Of a DNA stretch of 35,197 nucleotides, positions 1 through 7,599 are shown piece by piece. Numbering within the stretch: position 1 is the first letter of the stretch; every line of letters starts with the position of its first letter. The stretch spans positions 1 to 35,197 of the forward strand of contig PMUP01000087.1 of the NCBI GenBank assembly GCA_003166865.1. The letters are read 5' to 3'. The translations under genes were made by a program, and so were the position numbers. The notes under the pieces are model-generated. The model did not search any database, had not been told where the DNA came from, and worked only from the letters and a program-made list of their open reading frames with translations. The stretch comes from Bryobacterales bacterium (GTDB lineage: Bacteria > Acidobacteriota > Terriglobia > Bryobacterales > Bryobacteraceae).

Positions 1-45
1 GACCATCCCAAGATCCAATACGACTGGGAAACGCAGCACAAATAG
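1..45 (+). CDS. 3' end of an unidentified upstream gene (partial)
   Basis: The first 14 codons read open in frame 1 (beginning DHPKIQYDWETQ) and end in TAG at 43-45, twelve bases before the next ATG. Such close spacing in the same direction suggests the tail of an upstream gene possibly co-transcribed with the following one. Too little is visible to name a family, and an open stretch this short could occur by chance. Confidence 0.35.
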   Translation, partial: DHPKIQYDWETQHK

Positions 46-57
46 GCTGTAATTCAT

Positions 58-1053
58 ATGCGTTTCATCGCAGTATTCTTGTTAAGTTCTGCGGCATTCG
101 CACAAAATGGTGGAACGATCACCTGCACTATTTACGACGTGGACGGCATGGTGGTTGCGAATGCTCCGGTTCAAGTCACGAACAGAAGCACTAACCAGGT
201 TCTGAAAGCAACTAGTTCGCAAACCGGCGGTTACACGCTCGTGCGACTGCCGCCTGGCGCTTACGATTTGTCCGTCGCCGCGATTGGGTTCAACGCGTAC
301 GTTCAGCGGAATGTGAGCGTCGGGACGGCCCAAACCTTGCGCCTCGATGTTCGCCTGGTGGAGTACCAGTTCGGTACCCTGGGAGACGGCCGGGAATTCA
401 GAATTGATCTCTTAAGCCCACATCCCACGCCGTCCGGGCCGACGCCGCGGACTCAGAATGACAAACCGGATTTCTCCGGCGTCTGGTACGCGCAAAGGCC
501 TGTCGACCCCGGCAAACCGGAGCCTCTGCCTTGGGTCGAGGCGCTGCTCCGGGAGAGGGCCGCGAACAACGAGAAGGACGCTCCTGGAGCACACTGCCTG
601 CCTCGCGGCATAACCAACGCCGGGGCTCTCTTCCCTTACAGGCTGGTTCAAACTCCGGCCCTTCTGGTCATGCTCTTCGAAGATGACATCCCCAGCCATC
701 GCCAGGTTTTTCTGGATGGGCGCAGCCATCCCCAGGATATGGACCCCAAATGGATGGGACACTCGATTGGGCATTGGGAGGGAGAGACGCTCGTGGTGGA
801 CACCGTCGGTTTTGACGACCGGTCCTGGATCACTGCCCAAGGTCATCCGCACACCGAAAAGATGCATGTCGTCGAACGTTTTCGCCGCCCCGACCTGGGG
901 CACCTGGAAATTGAGTTCACGATCGACGATCCGGGGGCTTACGCGAAGCCCTGGATTATCAAGAGAGTTTCCGATCTCGACACGAAAGACGAGGTTGGAG
1001 AGTACGTCTGTACCGAGAACAACAAAGACGTGGAACACATGGTGGGGAAATAA
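58..1053 (+). CDS. Secreted protein with carboxypeptidase-regulatory-like domain and 'PDFSGVW' C-terminal domain
   Basis: The 331-residue product starts with a short signal peptide (about residues 1-16, ending AAFAQ). Residues about 19-100 form a carboxypeptidase-regulatory-like beta-sandwich: the segments GGYTLVRLPPGAYDL and VSVGTAQTLRLDVRL are typical of the fold found at the N-terminus of many Acidobacteriota and Bacteroidota outer-surface proteins. From about residue 138 (PDFSGVWYAQR) it becomes a domain common in acidobacterial exported proteins, with recognisable blocks CLPRGI, LVQTP, MLFEDD, WMGHSIGHWEGETLVVDT, GHPHTEKMHV and a C-terminal HMVGK. The function of that domain is unknown to me. 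The fusion suggests periplasmic or surface location and binding of a polymer or protein, which is inference. The ATG at 58 is preferred because the signal peptide begins there; no strong Shine-Dalgarno is visible. Confidence 0.85.
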   Translation: MRFIAVFLLSSAAFAQNGGTITCTIYDVDGMVVANAPVQVTNRSTNQVLKATSSQTGGYTLVRLPPGAYDLSVAAIGFNAYVQRNVSVGTAQTLRLDVRLVEYQFGTLGDGREFRIDLLSPHPTPSGPTPRTQNDKPDFSGVWYAQRPVDPGKPEPLPWVEALLRERAANNEKDAPGAHCLPRGITNAGALFPYRLVQTPALLVMLFEDDIPSHRQVFLDGRSHPQDMDPKWMGHSIGHWEGETLVVDTVGFDDRSWITAQGHPHTEKMHVVERFRRPDLGHLEIEFTIDDPGAYAKPWIIKRVSDLDTKDEVGEYVCTENNKDVEHMVGK

Positions 1054-1077
1054 ATCAGCCACGCCTTTGGGCGACTC

Positions 1078-1830
1078 CTACCAAACCGTTCGGATATATT
1101 TCCAATAAATCCGAATAACGTCTCGCAATGCGACAAAGAAATCGAACGGCTTGACCTTGGAACCGCCGACATCCTCCCAGACATCCAGTGGAAACTCATA
1201 GATCCGCTGTGCGGCTAGGTCCGCTGCGCCTTGCTGGCGGATGTAGCGGGCCAGAAGCTCCACGTCAAAAACCCAACGTGTCCGGAATGATTCCGCAGTC
1301 AGGCCGCGAGTCTCTGGCCGGACACGGAAGATCTTGGCGCCACATTGCGTGTCGTAGATAGGTAGATGCAGCATGACGGAAACCACGGTTGCGAATACTC
1401 TGCCAAGGTAGTGGCGGCCAGTCCGGCGCTGCACGTGGCGTCCGAGCAACTTGACCCGCGAACCGAACACCATATCCAGATCGGGTCTGGCGGCGTACAC
1501 CGCCATAAACTGGGGAATCGCGTCCAGCGGGGTAGCCAGGTCCGCATCCCAATAGCCGATGTAATCGGCGTTCTGGTGCAGGGCAAAGTTGAAACCCATG
1601 CGGACTGCTTCGGCCTTGCCTTGATTGGCCGGCGAACGCAGCACGAACACGCGGTCCTGTTGCCCCGCGCGAAGGCTCTCCAGCAGGTCCAATGTTTTGT
1701 CGCGGCTACCGTCATCCACGAATATGAAACGGACTTGAGATTCGCGCAGGAATCGAAGAAATTGATCCGCGCGAAGACGAAGCTCCTCGTTGTAGCAAGG
1801 CACAACGATCATGACCCGCGGTTCTGGCAC
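1078..1830 (-). CDS. Family 2 glycosyltransferase, dolichyl/polyprenyl-phosphate mannose synthase-like
   Basis: A 250-residue GT2 enzyme expected to transfer a sugar from a nucleotide-sugar to a polyprenyl phosphate at the inner membrane. The GT-A fold signatures are visible in order: VVPCYNEE near residue 10, FVDDGSRDKT near 38-47, QGKAEAVRMGF near 69-79, the metal-binding DxD as YWDADLATP near 93-101, then FGSR and the conserved IYDTQCGAKIFR. RWVFDVELL near the C-terminal third matches the acceptor-side motif of DPM1/ArnC-like enzymes. There is no C-terminal membrane domain, so it is the short soluble type. Start: GTG at 1830 gives MPEPRVMIVVPCYNE; an ATG at 1812 would cut into the first strand and is less likely. 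No clear ribosome binding site. Donor and product are not determined. Confidence 0.88.
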   Translation of the reverse strand: MPEPRVMIVVPCYNEELRLRADQFLRFLRESQVRFIFVDDGSRDKTLDLLESLRAGQQDRVFVLRSPANQGKAEAVRMGFNFALHQNADYIGYWDADLATPLDAIPQFMAVYAARPDLDMVFGSRVKLLGRHVQRRTGRHYLGRVFATVVSVMLHLPIYDTQCGAKIFRVRPETRGLTAESFRTRWVFDVELLARYIRQQGAADLAAQRIYEFPLDVWEDVGGSKVKPFDFFVALRDVIRIYWKYIRTVW

Positions 1831-1888
1831 GTTCAGATCATAGCAAGCACTTCGTTATTTTCAGTACGGGAGGGCGAGAGGGGAAGTC

Positions 1889-2383
1889 TCAGTCCAATAG
1901 TTCCGCAACAGGTACGCGAATGTCGGGATACTTTGTTTCCAGGATGCCGGACGCGGCTTCTACAATGCCGGCCTTGGTGGCGACGTGGCCTTTGCGCAGG
2001 CGTGGATTGATGATCCAGATGTACTCGACGCCGAAGCGGAGGTAGTCGTCGATCTTTTCCTGCATGTATTCCATGGTGTCGTCTTTGGAAAGAATCTCGA
2101 TGCAGAGGTGAGGCGGGTTTTCGAAAATCTCGCCCTGCGGCTGCGAGGTCTTCACCACAGTTACATCAGGAACTCGAAAACGGGTTGGACTGACCTGGAC
2201 CCGTTGCTCGGGAAAAGCGCGGACTGGAAGCTCCCTGCGTCGGTCCCAAAACCAGCCAATCAAATTTCCTTGAATCGAGCTGTGCGTCTTCTCGCCCAAG
2301 TTTCGCTCGACGATCAGACCGTCCACGAATTCGCGGTCGGGGCGATAGCTCGTGTTTAGGTATTGTTCGATTGACGTCCTCAT
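1889..2383 (-). CDS. Uma2 family (DUF820) endonuclease-like protein
   Basis: A 164-residue member of the Uma2/DUF820 family, small PD-(D/E)XK-fold nucleases abundant in cyanobacteria, Chloroflexota and Acidobacteriota; biological substrates are generally unknown. Visible family blocks are REFVDGLIVERNLGEKTHS, VPDVTVV (candidate metal-ligand Asp73), PPHLCIEILSKDDT (candidate Glu96) and the helix MQEKIDDYLRFGVEYIWIINP with a candidate catalytic Lys110. The full set of residues suggests an active fold. Its ATG overlaps the TGA of the upstream CCA-adding enzyme by four bases (2380-2383), so the two are translationally coupled. No methyltransferase, toxin or other defence partner lies nearby. Confidence 0.86.
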   Translation of the reverse strand: MRTSIEQYLNTSYRPDREFVDGLIVERNLGEKTHSSIQGNLIGWFWDRRRELPVRAFPEQRVQVSPTRFRVPDVTVVKTSQPQGEIFENPPHLCIEILSKDDTMEYMQEKIDDYLRFGVEYIWIINPRLRKGHVATKAGIVEAASGILETKYPDIRVPVAELLD

Positions 2384-3738
2384 CGGCTCACCGCCGGTGG
2401 CCCAAATGTCGATCGCACCAGTTCCAAGCCCTCCTCTTTGCTCTGAATGCGCGCTTCCAACTGCGCGTCTTCGGCCACCTCCAGCATGCGCGAAAAATCC
2501 GGACCGGGCGCATATCCGGCGGCGATCAGATCGTCTCCGGTCACCAGCCGCGCCGGCTGCAACTCCTCGGGCGCCGACTGCTCGAACTTCGTTTTGGCGA
2601 ATTCGTAGTTGTCGAGATGTCCATGACTGGACGCGCAGTCCAGCCGATGCAGCTCCAAATGCTCCTCAAATCGATTCAGGCGCAGCATCCGTTTCAGCGT
2701 GCTCTCGCGCATCTGATGCACGTGCGAAAATCGCATGTGATTCGCGATCAGCGCGATTACTTGATCGATCTCCGCATTCGAGAATCGCAGCCGATTCAGG
2801 ACTTCGCGCGCGATTCGCTCGGCCAGTTCCACGTGTCCATCGAATCGGATGCGATCGGCCATCCGAAATGTGCCCGGCTTGCCTACATCGTGCAGCAAAA
2901 CCCCGAAGGCCAGAGCGGGCGCCGGAGCCCTCAGCCCTTCCAGCATGATCAGCGTGTGCGTCCACACGTCGCCCTCGGGATGAAACTCGGGCGGCTGCGC
3001 CACGCCTTGCATGGCGGCGACCTCCGGCAAGATGTCGCGGAGGAGTCCGGAAGCGTCCAGCAATTCGAACCCGCGCCGCGCGCCGCCTTCGGTCAGAATC
3101 CGGACCAGTTCGTCGCGAATCCGCTCCGGCGAAACTCGCAGAATCTTGGCGTGCAGCTTCTGAATCGCAGCCCAGGTCACCGGCTCGATTTCGAACTTGA
3201 AGCGCGCCGCGAAACGCACCGCCCGCAGCATCCGCAGATGATCTTCCTCAAAGCGTTGTTCCGGATCGCCGATCGCCCGGATGAGGCCCGCTCGCAGATC
3301 GGCCAGGCCACCCACGTAATCCACGACCCCGTATTCCCCGTCTCCCTTGTATTCCTTGTCTCCCTTGTCTCCCCAAGAGTTCAAGACCGCCGGGTCCAAC
3401 AACAACGCGTTCATAGTGAAGTCCCGCCGCAGTACATCCTGCTTCGGATCTGTTTCAAACGTGACGCCCTCCGGATGCCGGCCATCCGCGTAGGCATGAT
3501 CGCTGCGGAACGTCGCTACTTCCACGCCATCCACCAGCACCACGCCGAAAAGCGCGCCCACCAGTTGGGCCCTGGGAAACAGCCGCAGCAGTTCCTCGGG
3601 CCGCGCGTCGGTTGCGATATCGTAATCCTTGGGTTCGCGCCCCAACACCAGATCGCGCACACAGCCGCCGACCAGCCAAGCCTGGAAGCTGCGTGACCGT
3701 AACTCGGACGCGATCTCGATTGCCCCGCTCCGGCTCAT
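2380..3738 (-). CDS. CCA tRNA nucleotidyltransferase / poly(A) polymerase family, with HD domain
   Basis: A 452-residue class II nucleotidyltransferase, expected to add or repair the 3' CCA end of tRNAs using CTP and ATP. The head domain has LVGGCVRD (residues 22-29) and the metal-binding DYD (Asp38, Asp40). The neck region follows with AIGDPEQRFEEDHLRMLRAVRFAARF, then an HD domain (EFHPEGDVWTHTLIMLEGL and LLHDVGKPG, His283-Asp284) as in HD-containing CCA enzymes. An insert of tripeptide repeats (about residues 122-136) sits in the head domain and is encoded by a 9-bp DNA repeat. The frame stays open upstream to 3894, but that would overlap the divergent permease gene; ATG 3738 puts the first helix just before LVGGCVRD. 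ATG 3792 is the alternative. Which of the CCA or poly(A) activities it has cannot be told from sequence alone. Confidence 0.9.
   Translation of the reverse strand: MSRSGAIEIASELRSRSFQAWLVGGCVRDLVLGREPKDYDIATDARPEELLRLFPRAQLVGALFGVVLVDGVEVATFRSDHAYADGRHPEGVTFETDPKQDVLRRDFTMNALLLDPAVLNSWGDKGDKEYKGDGEYGVVDYVGGLADLRAGLIRAIGDPEQRFEEDHLRMLRAVRFAARFKFEIEPVTWAAIQKLHAKILRVSPERIRDELVRILTEGGARRGFELLDASGLLRDILPEVAAMQGVAQPPEFHPEGDVWTHTLIMLEGLRAPAPALAFGVLLHDVGKPGTFRMADRIRFDGHVELAERIAREVLNRLRFSNAEIDQVIALIANHMRFSHVHQMRESTLKRMLRLNRFEEHLELHRLDCASSHGHLDNYEFAKTKFEQSAPEELQPARLVTGDDLIAAGYAPGPDFSRMLEVAEDAQLEARIQSKEEGLELVRSTFGPPAVSR
3331..3375 (-). repeat. 9-bp tandem repeat (x5) inside the CCA-adding enzyme gene
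   Basis: Five consecutive 9-base units alternate between GTCTCCCTT-like and GTATTCCTT-like forms on the plus strand. Read on the coding strand they give WGD-KGD-KEY-KGD-GEY. The unit length is a multiple of three, so gain or loss of units keeps the frame. The insert falls between the conserved head-domain blocks ending in MNALLLDP and beginning in VVDYVGGLADLR, in a normally short loop. Confidence 0.85.
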
Positions 3739-3793
3739 AGAATCATCGTAAGATAGAACATTCGGCTCAAGTAGAATAAGAACACGCTCCATA

Positions 3794-6022
3794 ATGTCCA
3801 CGGAAGTAACCAAGCCATCATCGACCACCGCCAAGGTCGTGGTCGCCACCACGGTAGCTCTTTCCTTCATCAGCTTCTGGCGGGGCGCTTCCATTGTTCT
3901 TGCTGATTTAGCCTCGTCGGCATTTTATGCCGGCGGCATCGCCGAGACAGCCGTTGGCCCGGCGGCTCCCTGGTTCGTGCTCGGGGTCATGCTTTTCAGC
4001 TTTGCGGTCCGCTCGGTTTACATGGAAAGCTGCAGCATGTTCGTGCGCGGCGGCGTGTACATCGTGGTGAAGGACAGCATGGGACCCTTCACGGCGCGGC
4101 TGTCGGTCTCCTCGCTGGTCTTCGATTACGTCCTGACGGGACCCATCAGCGTGGTCAGCGCCGGCCAGTACCTGGGACACTTGCTCGACGAAATAGCGAA
4201 GATGCTCGGCCAGTCGTTCCCGTTCAACGTGAACTACTTTTCCGCGTTCTTCGCCGTCATCGTCACCGGGTACTTCTGGTGGATGAACACCAAGGGCATT
4301 CACGAATCCAGCGGCAAGGCGCTGCGCATCATGCAGATCACCACCGTGATGGTGGTGGCGTTGATGATCTGGTGTCCGTTGACTATTCTGCTGCGGGGCC
4401 ATATCACGTTCCCGCCGGCGCCGCTGCCTCGCAATCTGCGATTCACCAACGAATCCCTGGGCTGGTTCCGAGGGACCATCTTCCCGGCCATCCCGATCGT
4501 CGCCTTGATCATCGCCTTCGGGCACTCGCTGCTTTCCATGAGCGGCTTCGAAACACTGGCGCAGGTCTATCGCGAGATCGCGTACCCGAAGATGAAGAAC
4601 CTGAAGATCACCGCGAACATCGTGTGCTGGTATGCGGTGATTTGCACCGGCGTGATCACGGTGTTCGCGGGAATGATCATCAGCCCCTCCGATATTCGCA
4701 ACTTCTTTACCGACGATCTGCTGGGCGGCCTGGCGATGCGGCTCGCGGGTCCCGAATTGCTCAAACTCGCGTTCCACATTTTCGTCGTCATCGTGGGCGT
4801 GCTGATTCTCTCGGGCGCCGTGAACACATCCATCATCGGCGCGAATGGCGTGCTAAATCGCGTGGCCGAGGATGGTGTTCTGCTGGATTGGTTCCGCAAG
4901 CCCCACAAGCGCTTCGGCACCACCTACCGCATCGTCAACATGATCGTGCTGTTGCAAATCACCACTATCGTCCTCAGCCGCGGCGATGTTTACCTGCTCG
5001 GCGAAGCCTACGCGTTCGGTGTGGTGTGGAGTTTCTTCCTGAAATCCCTGGGTGTGCTGGTGCTGCGCTACCAGCGGCACGATCAGGAGTACAAATTCCC
5101 CTTCAATTTTCGGATCGCGGGAGTCGAGATCCCCGTGGGTCTTGGTGCTACGACTCTGCTGCTAGGTTGCGTCGCCATCGCCAATCTGTTCTCGAAAGAG
5201 TACGCGACCATGTACGGAGTCGGCTTCACGCTGGTTGTGTTCGCCGTGTTCACGCTCTCCGAGCACCTCAACGCCAAGAAACGCAAGTTGACGGCCGACC
5301 ACAAACCGCTGGAAGAATTCAACCTGGATCATCAGGCCCAGGTCAGCTCCGCCACCTTGCATGCGCGCCCCGGGTCAGTTTTGGTCGCCGTCCGCGATTA
5401 TCACAACATGGAGCACTTCAAAAAAGTTCTCCAGAAGGTCAACCTGCGGCGCAACGATATCGTCGTGATGACAGTTCGCACCATCTCCACCGGCGCCGGC
5501 GAATACGATCTCTCGGACGACCAGATCTTCAGCGACTACGAGCAGGAACTGTTCAGCCACGTGGTCGAGATGGCCGAGAAGGAGGGCAAGCCGGTGGAGT
5601 TGCTGGTGGTGCCGGCCGTCAATCCTTTCGATGCCGTGGTGCAGACCGCCTCCAGGCTCAAGGCCTCCCGCTTGGTTACGGGCGTGTCGGAGCGCATGAC
5701 GTCGGAGGAACTGGCGCGCCGCATCGGCCTGGCGTGGGAAAGCCAGCCGGAACCGCGCCATGCGTTTTCGCTCGAGGTCATCAGCAAGGAACGGCCCTCC
5801 ATGTACGTGAACCTGGGGCCGCATCCTCCGCGCCTGTGGCCCGAAGATGTCGATCGCCTGCATGAGCTGTGGCTGCGGCTCTGCGATTGCGAGGGCGTCG
5901 GATCGCGGTTGCATCATCGCGACATTGTTGGACTGGCGCTGCGCCGCCTGGAAAAAGATTTGGCCGATGGCAAACGGGAACAGGTAATCAGCGATCTAGA
6001 TCACGAACTCCGGAAGGACTGA
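3794..6022 (+). CDS. APC superfamily amino acid permease with C-terminal cytoplasmic domain
   Basis: A 742-residue inner-membrane transporter. Residues about 15-480 carry roughly twelve hydrophobic segments, with an APC-like first region (SSAFYAGGIAET, then MESCSMFVRGGVYIVVKDSMG). Members move amino acids or polyamines with protons or by exchange; the substrate cannot be read here. Residues about 500-742 are hydrophilic and contain VLVAVRDYHNMEHFKKVL, DIVVMTVRTIS and RLVTGVSERMTSEE, which resemble a universal-stress-protein fold as found behind some APC and CPA transporters. That tail may sense nucleotide or regulate transport (inference). The ATG at 3794 lies 55 bp from the divergent CCA-enzyme start. 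A TAGAAT hexamer at 3772-3777 could serve as its -10. The next gene follows after six bases, suggesting one transcript. Confidence 0.86.
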   Translation: MSTEVTKPSSTTAKVVVATTVALSFISFWRGASIVLADLASSAFYAGGIAETAVGPAAPWFVLGVMLFSFAVRSVYMESCSMFVRGGVYIVVKDSMGPFTARLSVSSLVFDYVLTGPISVVSAGQYLGHLLDEIAKMLGQSFPFNVNYFSAFFAVIVTGYFWWMNTKGIHESSGKALRIMQITTVMVVALMIWCPLTILLRGHITFPPAPLPRNLRFTNESLGWFRGTIFPAIPIVALIIAFGHSLLSMSGFETLAQVYREIAYPKMKNLKITANIVCWYAVICTGVITVFAGMIISPSDIRNFFTDDLLGGLAMRLAGPELLKLAFHIFVVIVGVLILSGAVNTSIIGANGVLNRVAEDGVLLDWFRKPHKRFGTTYRIVNMIVLLQITTIVLSRGDVYLLGEAYAFGVVWSFFLKSLGVLVLRYQRHDQEYKFPFNFRIAGVEIPVGLGATTLLLGCVAIANLFSKEYATMYGVGFTLVVFAVFTLSEHLNAKKRKLTADHKPLEEFNLDHQAQVSSATLHARPGSVLVAVRDYHNMEHFKKVLQKVNLRRNDIVVMTVRTISTGAGEYDLSDDQIFSDYEQELFSHVVEMAEKEGKPVELLVVPAVNPFDAVVQTASRLKASRLVTGVSERMTSEELARRIGLAWESQPEPRHAFSLEVISKERPSMYVNLGPHPPRLWPEDVDRLHELWLRLCDCEGVGSRLHHRDIVGLALRRLEKDLADGKREQVISDLDHELRKD

Positions 6023-6028
6023 AGAAAT

Positions 6029-6598
6029 ATGCGCACACCCACACTAGCAACCTTGGCCTTACTCGCCGGCTCCTTGTTGACCGCTGTAATGCCGGCCGCT
6101 GAAATTCCCCGGGCCGCGCCGGATCTGCCGATCCCGCTCCCCAATGGCAAGCAGGTCAAGATCAGCGACTATCGCGGCAAGGTTCTATGTTTCGTCTTCA
6201 TCCTCACCACCTGCCCGCATTGTCAAAAGACCACGCAATTGTTGGAGGGCATCTACCAGGATCTCGCGCCCAAAGGTTTTGAGGTGCTGGAAGCCGCGCT
6301 CAATGAGAACCCTGACGTTCCCTCGTTTGTCTCGAACTTCAAAGTGCCTTGGCCGGTCGGCACCGCGGGAGTGCTATCGGCGATCGACTTCATTCAATTG
6401 CCGAAGGACAAGCGCCCGCTGGTTCCGTTTGTAGTGTTCATCGATCGCAAAGGCATGATTCGCGCCCAATATACCGGCGTCGACGAGGCCTTCTTCGATG
6501 CCCAGCAGGAGCAGCACATTCGCGACGAAGTGGAGAAGCTGCTGAGCGAAGGCGGAGCAACGAAGGCCAAGCCCGCGCATAAACCGCCCTCAAGTTGA
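6029..6598 (+). CDS. TlpA-like exported thioredoxin-fold protein
   Basis: A 189-residue protein with an N-terminal signal peptide (LATLALLAGSLLTAVMPAAE, about residues 6-25) and a TlpA/AhpC-TSA type thioredoxin fold. The entry motif is APDLPIPLPNGKQVKISDYRGK, the redox site is Cys62-Pro-His-Cys65 (TTCPHCQK), and LVPFVVFIDRKG carries the usual cis-proline and the strand after it. It should act outside the cytoplasmic membrane as a thiol-disulphide oxidoreductase, reducing or shuffling disulphides in envelope proteins. CPHC is a common variant of the TlpA CxxC. It sits 6 bp after the permease gene and its TGA overlaps the TTG start of the next gene by three bases, so an operon is likely, though a functional link to the permease is not evident. 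Confidence 0.88.
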   Translation: MRTPTLATLALLAGSLLTAVMPAAEIPRAAPDLPIPLPNGKQVKISDYRGKVLCFVFILTTCPHCQKTTQLLEGIYQDLAPKGFEVLEAALNENPDVPSFVSNFKVPWPVGTAGVLSAIDFIQLPKDKRPLVPFVVFIDRKGMIRAQYTGVDEAFFDAQQEQHIRDEVEKLLSEGGATKAKPAHKPPSS

Positions 6599-7191
6599 CC
6601 CGTATAGTCGCCCATCGTGGCGCGTCGCGCGAGGCGCCTGAAAACACGCTGGCTGCCTTTGCCAAGGCCATCGAGATCGGCGCCGACATGATCGAATTCG
6701 ATGTCCGCCGAGCCCCTGACGGCGAGCTTGTTATTTCACACGATCCGGTTCGCAAGACCGCGCTCCTGCCTACTCTTGAAGAAGCGCTGCGCCTCACTCA
6801 AGGCCGCATTCAACTCGATGTCGAACTCAAGGAGCCTGACTGCGAGCGGGACGCCATCGACCTGCTGCTCCAGTATTTTCCCCTGAGCGACTTTTGTATC
6901 ACGTCGTTCCTCGCGCCCACGCTTCGCGAAACGCGCGCGATTCATCCCGGCATTCGAACCGGCTTGATCTTCGCGATTTGGGGCGAAGGAGTGGTCAGCT
7001 CCGATGCCGATTTTCTAGTGCCCCACCACCGCCTGCTCAAGAAGGCCGAACAAATCGGCAAGGCCCTGTTCGTGTGGACGGTGGACGATCCCGCGCGTAC
7101 ACGCCGCCTTTTCGAGCGTCCGCTGGTCGAAGCGATTGTCACCAACAACCCCAGGCAGGCTCTCGCGCTGCGCGCGGAATTGCAGAAGTAG
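6595..7191 (+). CDS. Glycerophosphodiester phosphodiesterase (compact GDPD)
   Basis: This enzyme hydrolyses glycerophosphodiesters to glycerol 3-phosphate and an alcohol. All GDPD signature residues are at the N-terminus: His7-Arg8-Gly (IVAHRGAS), PENTLAAF (Glu16-Asn17), IEFDV (Glu34, Asp36) and SHDP (His49-Asp50). LDVELKEP and a C-terminal FVWTVDDP with IVTNNP complete the TIM barrel. At 198 residues it is shorter than the usual 230-250; the missing length lies between HDP and the ELK strand, a loop or subdomain in larger members. There is no signal peptide, so it is cytoplasmic. The start is TTG at 6595, chosen because HRGAS must be near the N-terminus and no ATG is available; it overlaps the stop of the thioredoxin gene. 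Confidence 0.9.
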   Translation: MTRIVAHRGASREAPENTLAAFAKAIEIGADMIEFDVRRAPDGELVISHDPVRKTALLPTLEEALRLTQGRIQLDVELKEPDCERDAIDLLLQYFPLSDFCITSFLAPTLRETRAIHPGIRTGLIFAIWGEGVVSSDADFLVPHHRLLKKAEQIGKALFVWTVDDPARTRRLFERPLVEAIVTNNPRQALALRAELQK

Positions 7192-7240
7192 GCTGAAAGT
7201 TGGCAGATCCACAGAAGGGTTATATTCTTGCGTGGGCTGG

Positions 7241-7411
7241 TCACTTGGCTCGGAGGCCAATGGCTTGACAGTAATGCACCACGTCTTTCGTAACCCAGAC
7301 GGTGACGCCGCCGACGGGTTCCCAACCGGGACCCTGGATTAGGGCGTCATTGACTTTGTTGATCAAGTCACCCATGCTGTCAATGGACACGATGACGTTG
7401 TAGCGTTCCAA
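7241..7411 (-). CDS. Small DUF1737-like protein (56 codons)
   Basis: A 56-residue ORF starting at TTG 7411 and ending in TGA at 7241-7243. The start is set by a strong ribosome binding site, AGGAGG at 7423-7418, six bases upstream. The sequence runs ERYNVIVSIDSMGDLINKVN, then a GPGWEPVGGVTV block, then VVHYCQAIGLRAK. This matches the plan of DUF1737 proteins: a starting YxVV strand, a helix with spaced leucines, 'GWEPxGGVxV' and a closing 'YxQAxxx' strand. The family is small, cytoplasmic and of unknown function. The gene is divergent from the Ser/Thr kinase gene at 7600, with 188 bp between them. Confidence 0.75.
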   Translation of the reverse strand: MERYNVIVSIDSMGDLINKVNDALIQGPGWEPVGGVTVWVTKDVVHYCQAIGLRAK

Positions 7412-7417
7412 ATAGCA

Positions 7418-7423
7418 CCTCCT
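7418..7423 (-). promoter_or_regulatory. Ribosome binding site deciding a TTG start
   Basis: AGGAGG on the minus strand, six bases before TTG 7411. This is one of the few perfect Shine-Dalgarno sequences in the window and is the main evidence that the short ORF downstream is translated. Confidence 0.75.
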
Positions 7424-7457
7424 CTAATTGACTGCATCGCCAACGCTGTTTACTCCA

Positions 7458-7470
7458 ACAATTGAATTGT
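7458..7470. promoter_or_regulatory. Odd-centred 13-bp palindrome in a divergent intergenic region
   Basis: ACAATTGAATTGT is symmetric except for its central base. It lies in the AT-rich part of the 188-bp gap between the DUF1737-like gene and the kinase gene. A second self-complementary stretch, GCCGGCCGGCCGGC, lies at 7532-7545. Either could be an operator or simply composition; there is no regulator gene next door to support a specific claim. Confidence 0.3.
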
Positions 7471-7585
7471 AATTGCGTTGTAACATTTGTCAGCCGGGGC
7501 GATGAAATCGATCTGTAGGATTGACCCTAAAGCCGGCCGGCCGGCCGCCGCGCTCAGATATCGAGTCGATTACGGTACGCTATGA

Positions 7586-7591
7586 TACAAT
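7586..7591 (+). promoter_or_regulatory. Possible -10 element of the kinase gene
   Basis: TACAAT ends eight bases before the kinase ATG at 7600, and an overlapping TATGAT starts at 7581. No Shine-Dalgarno sequence lies between. The spacing implies a transcript with almost no 5' leader. No convincing -35 is visible. Confidence 0.35.
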
Positions 7592-7599
7592 TCTAACCC

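Noticed and set aside
1889-3738. A restriction-like or defence system around the Uma2 nuclease
   Set aside because: No methyltransferase, helicase, toxin or recombinase is nearby; the partner is a housekeeping tRNA enzyme.
3739-3894. N-terminal extension of the CCA-adding enzyme to 3894
   Set aside because: It would overlap the divergent permease gene by 100 bases and adds residues without likeness to the family; ATG 3738 gives the normal N-terminus.
4279-5865. A 528-residue plus-strand open frame inside the APC permease gene
   Set aside because: Its product is Arg/His/Pro-rich without domains; it is a +1 frame shadow of the GC-rich permease gene.
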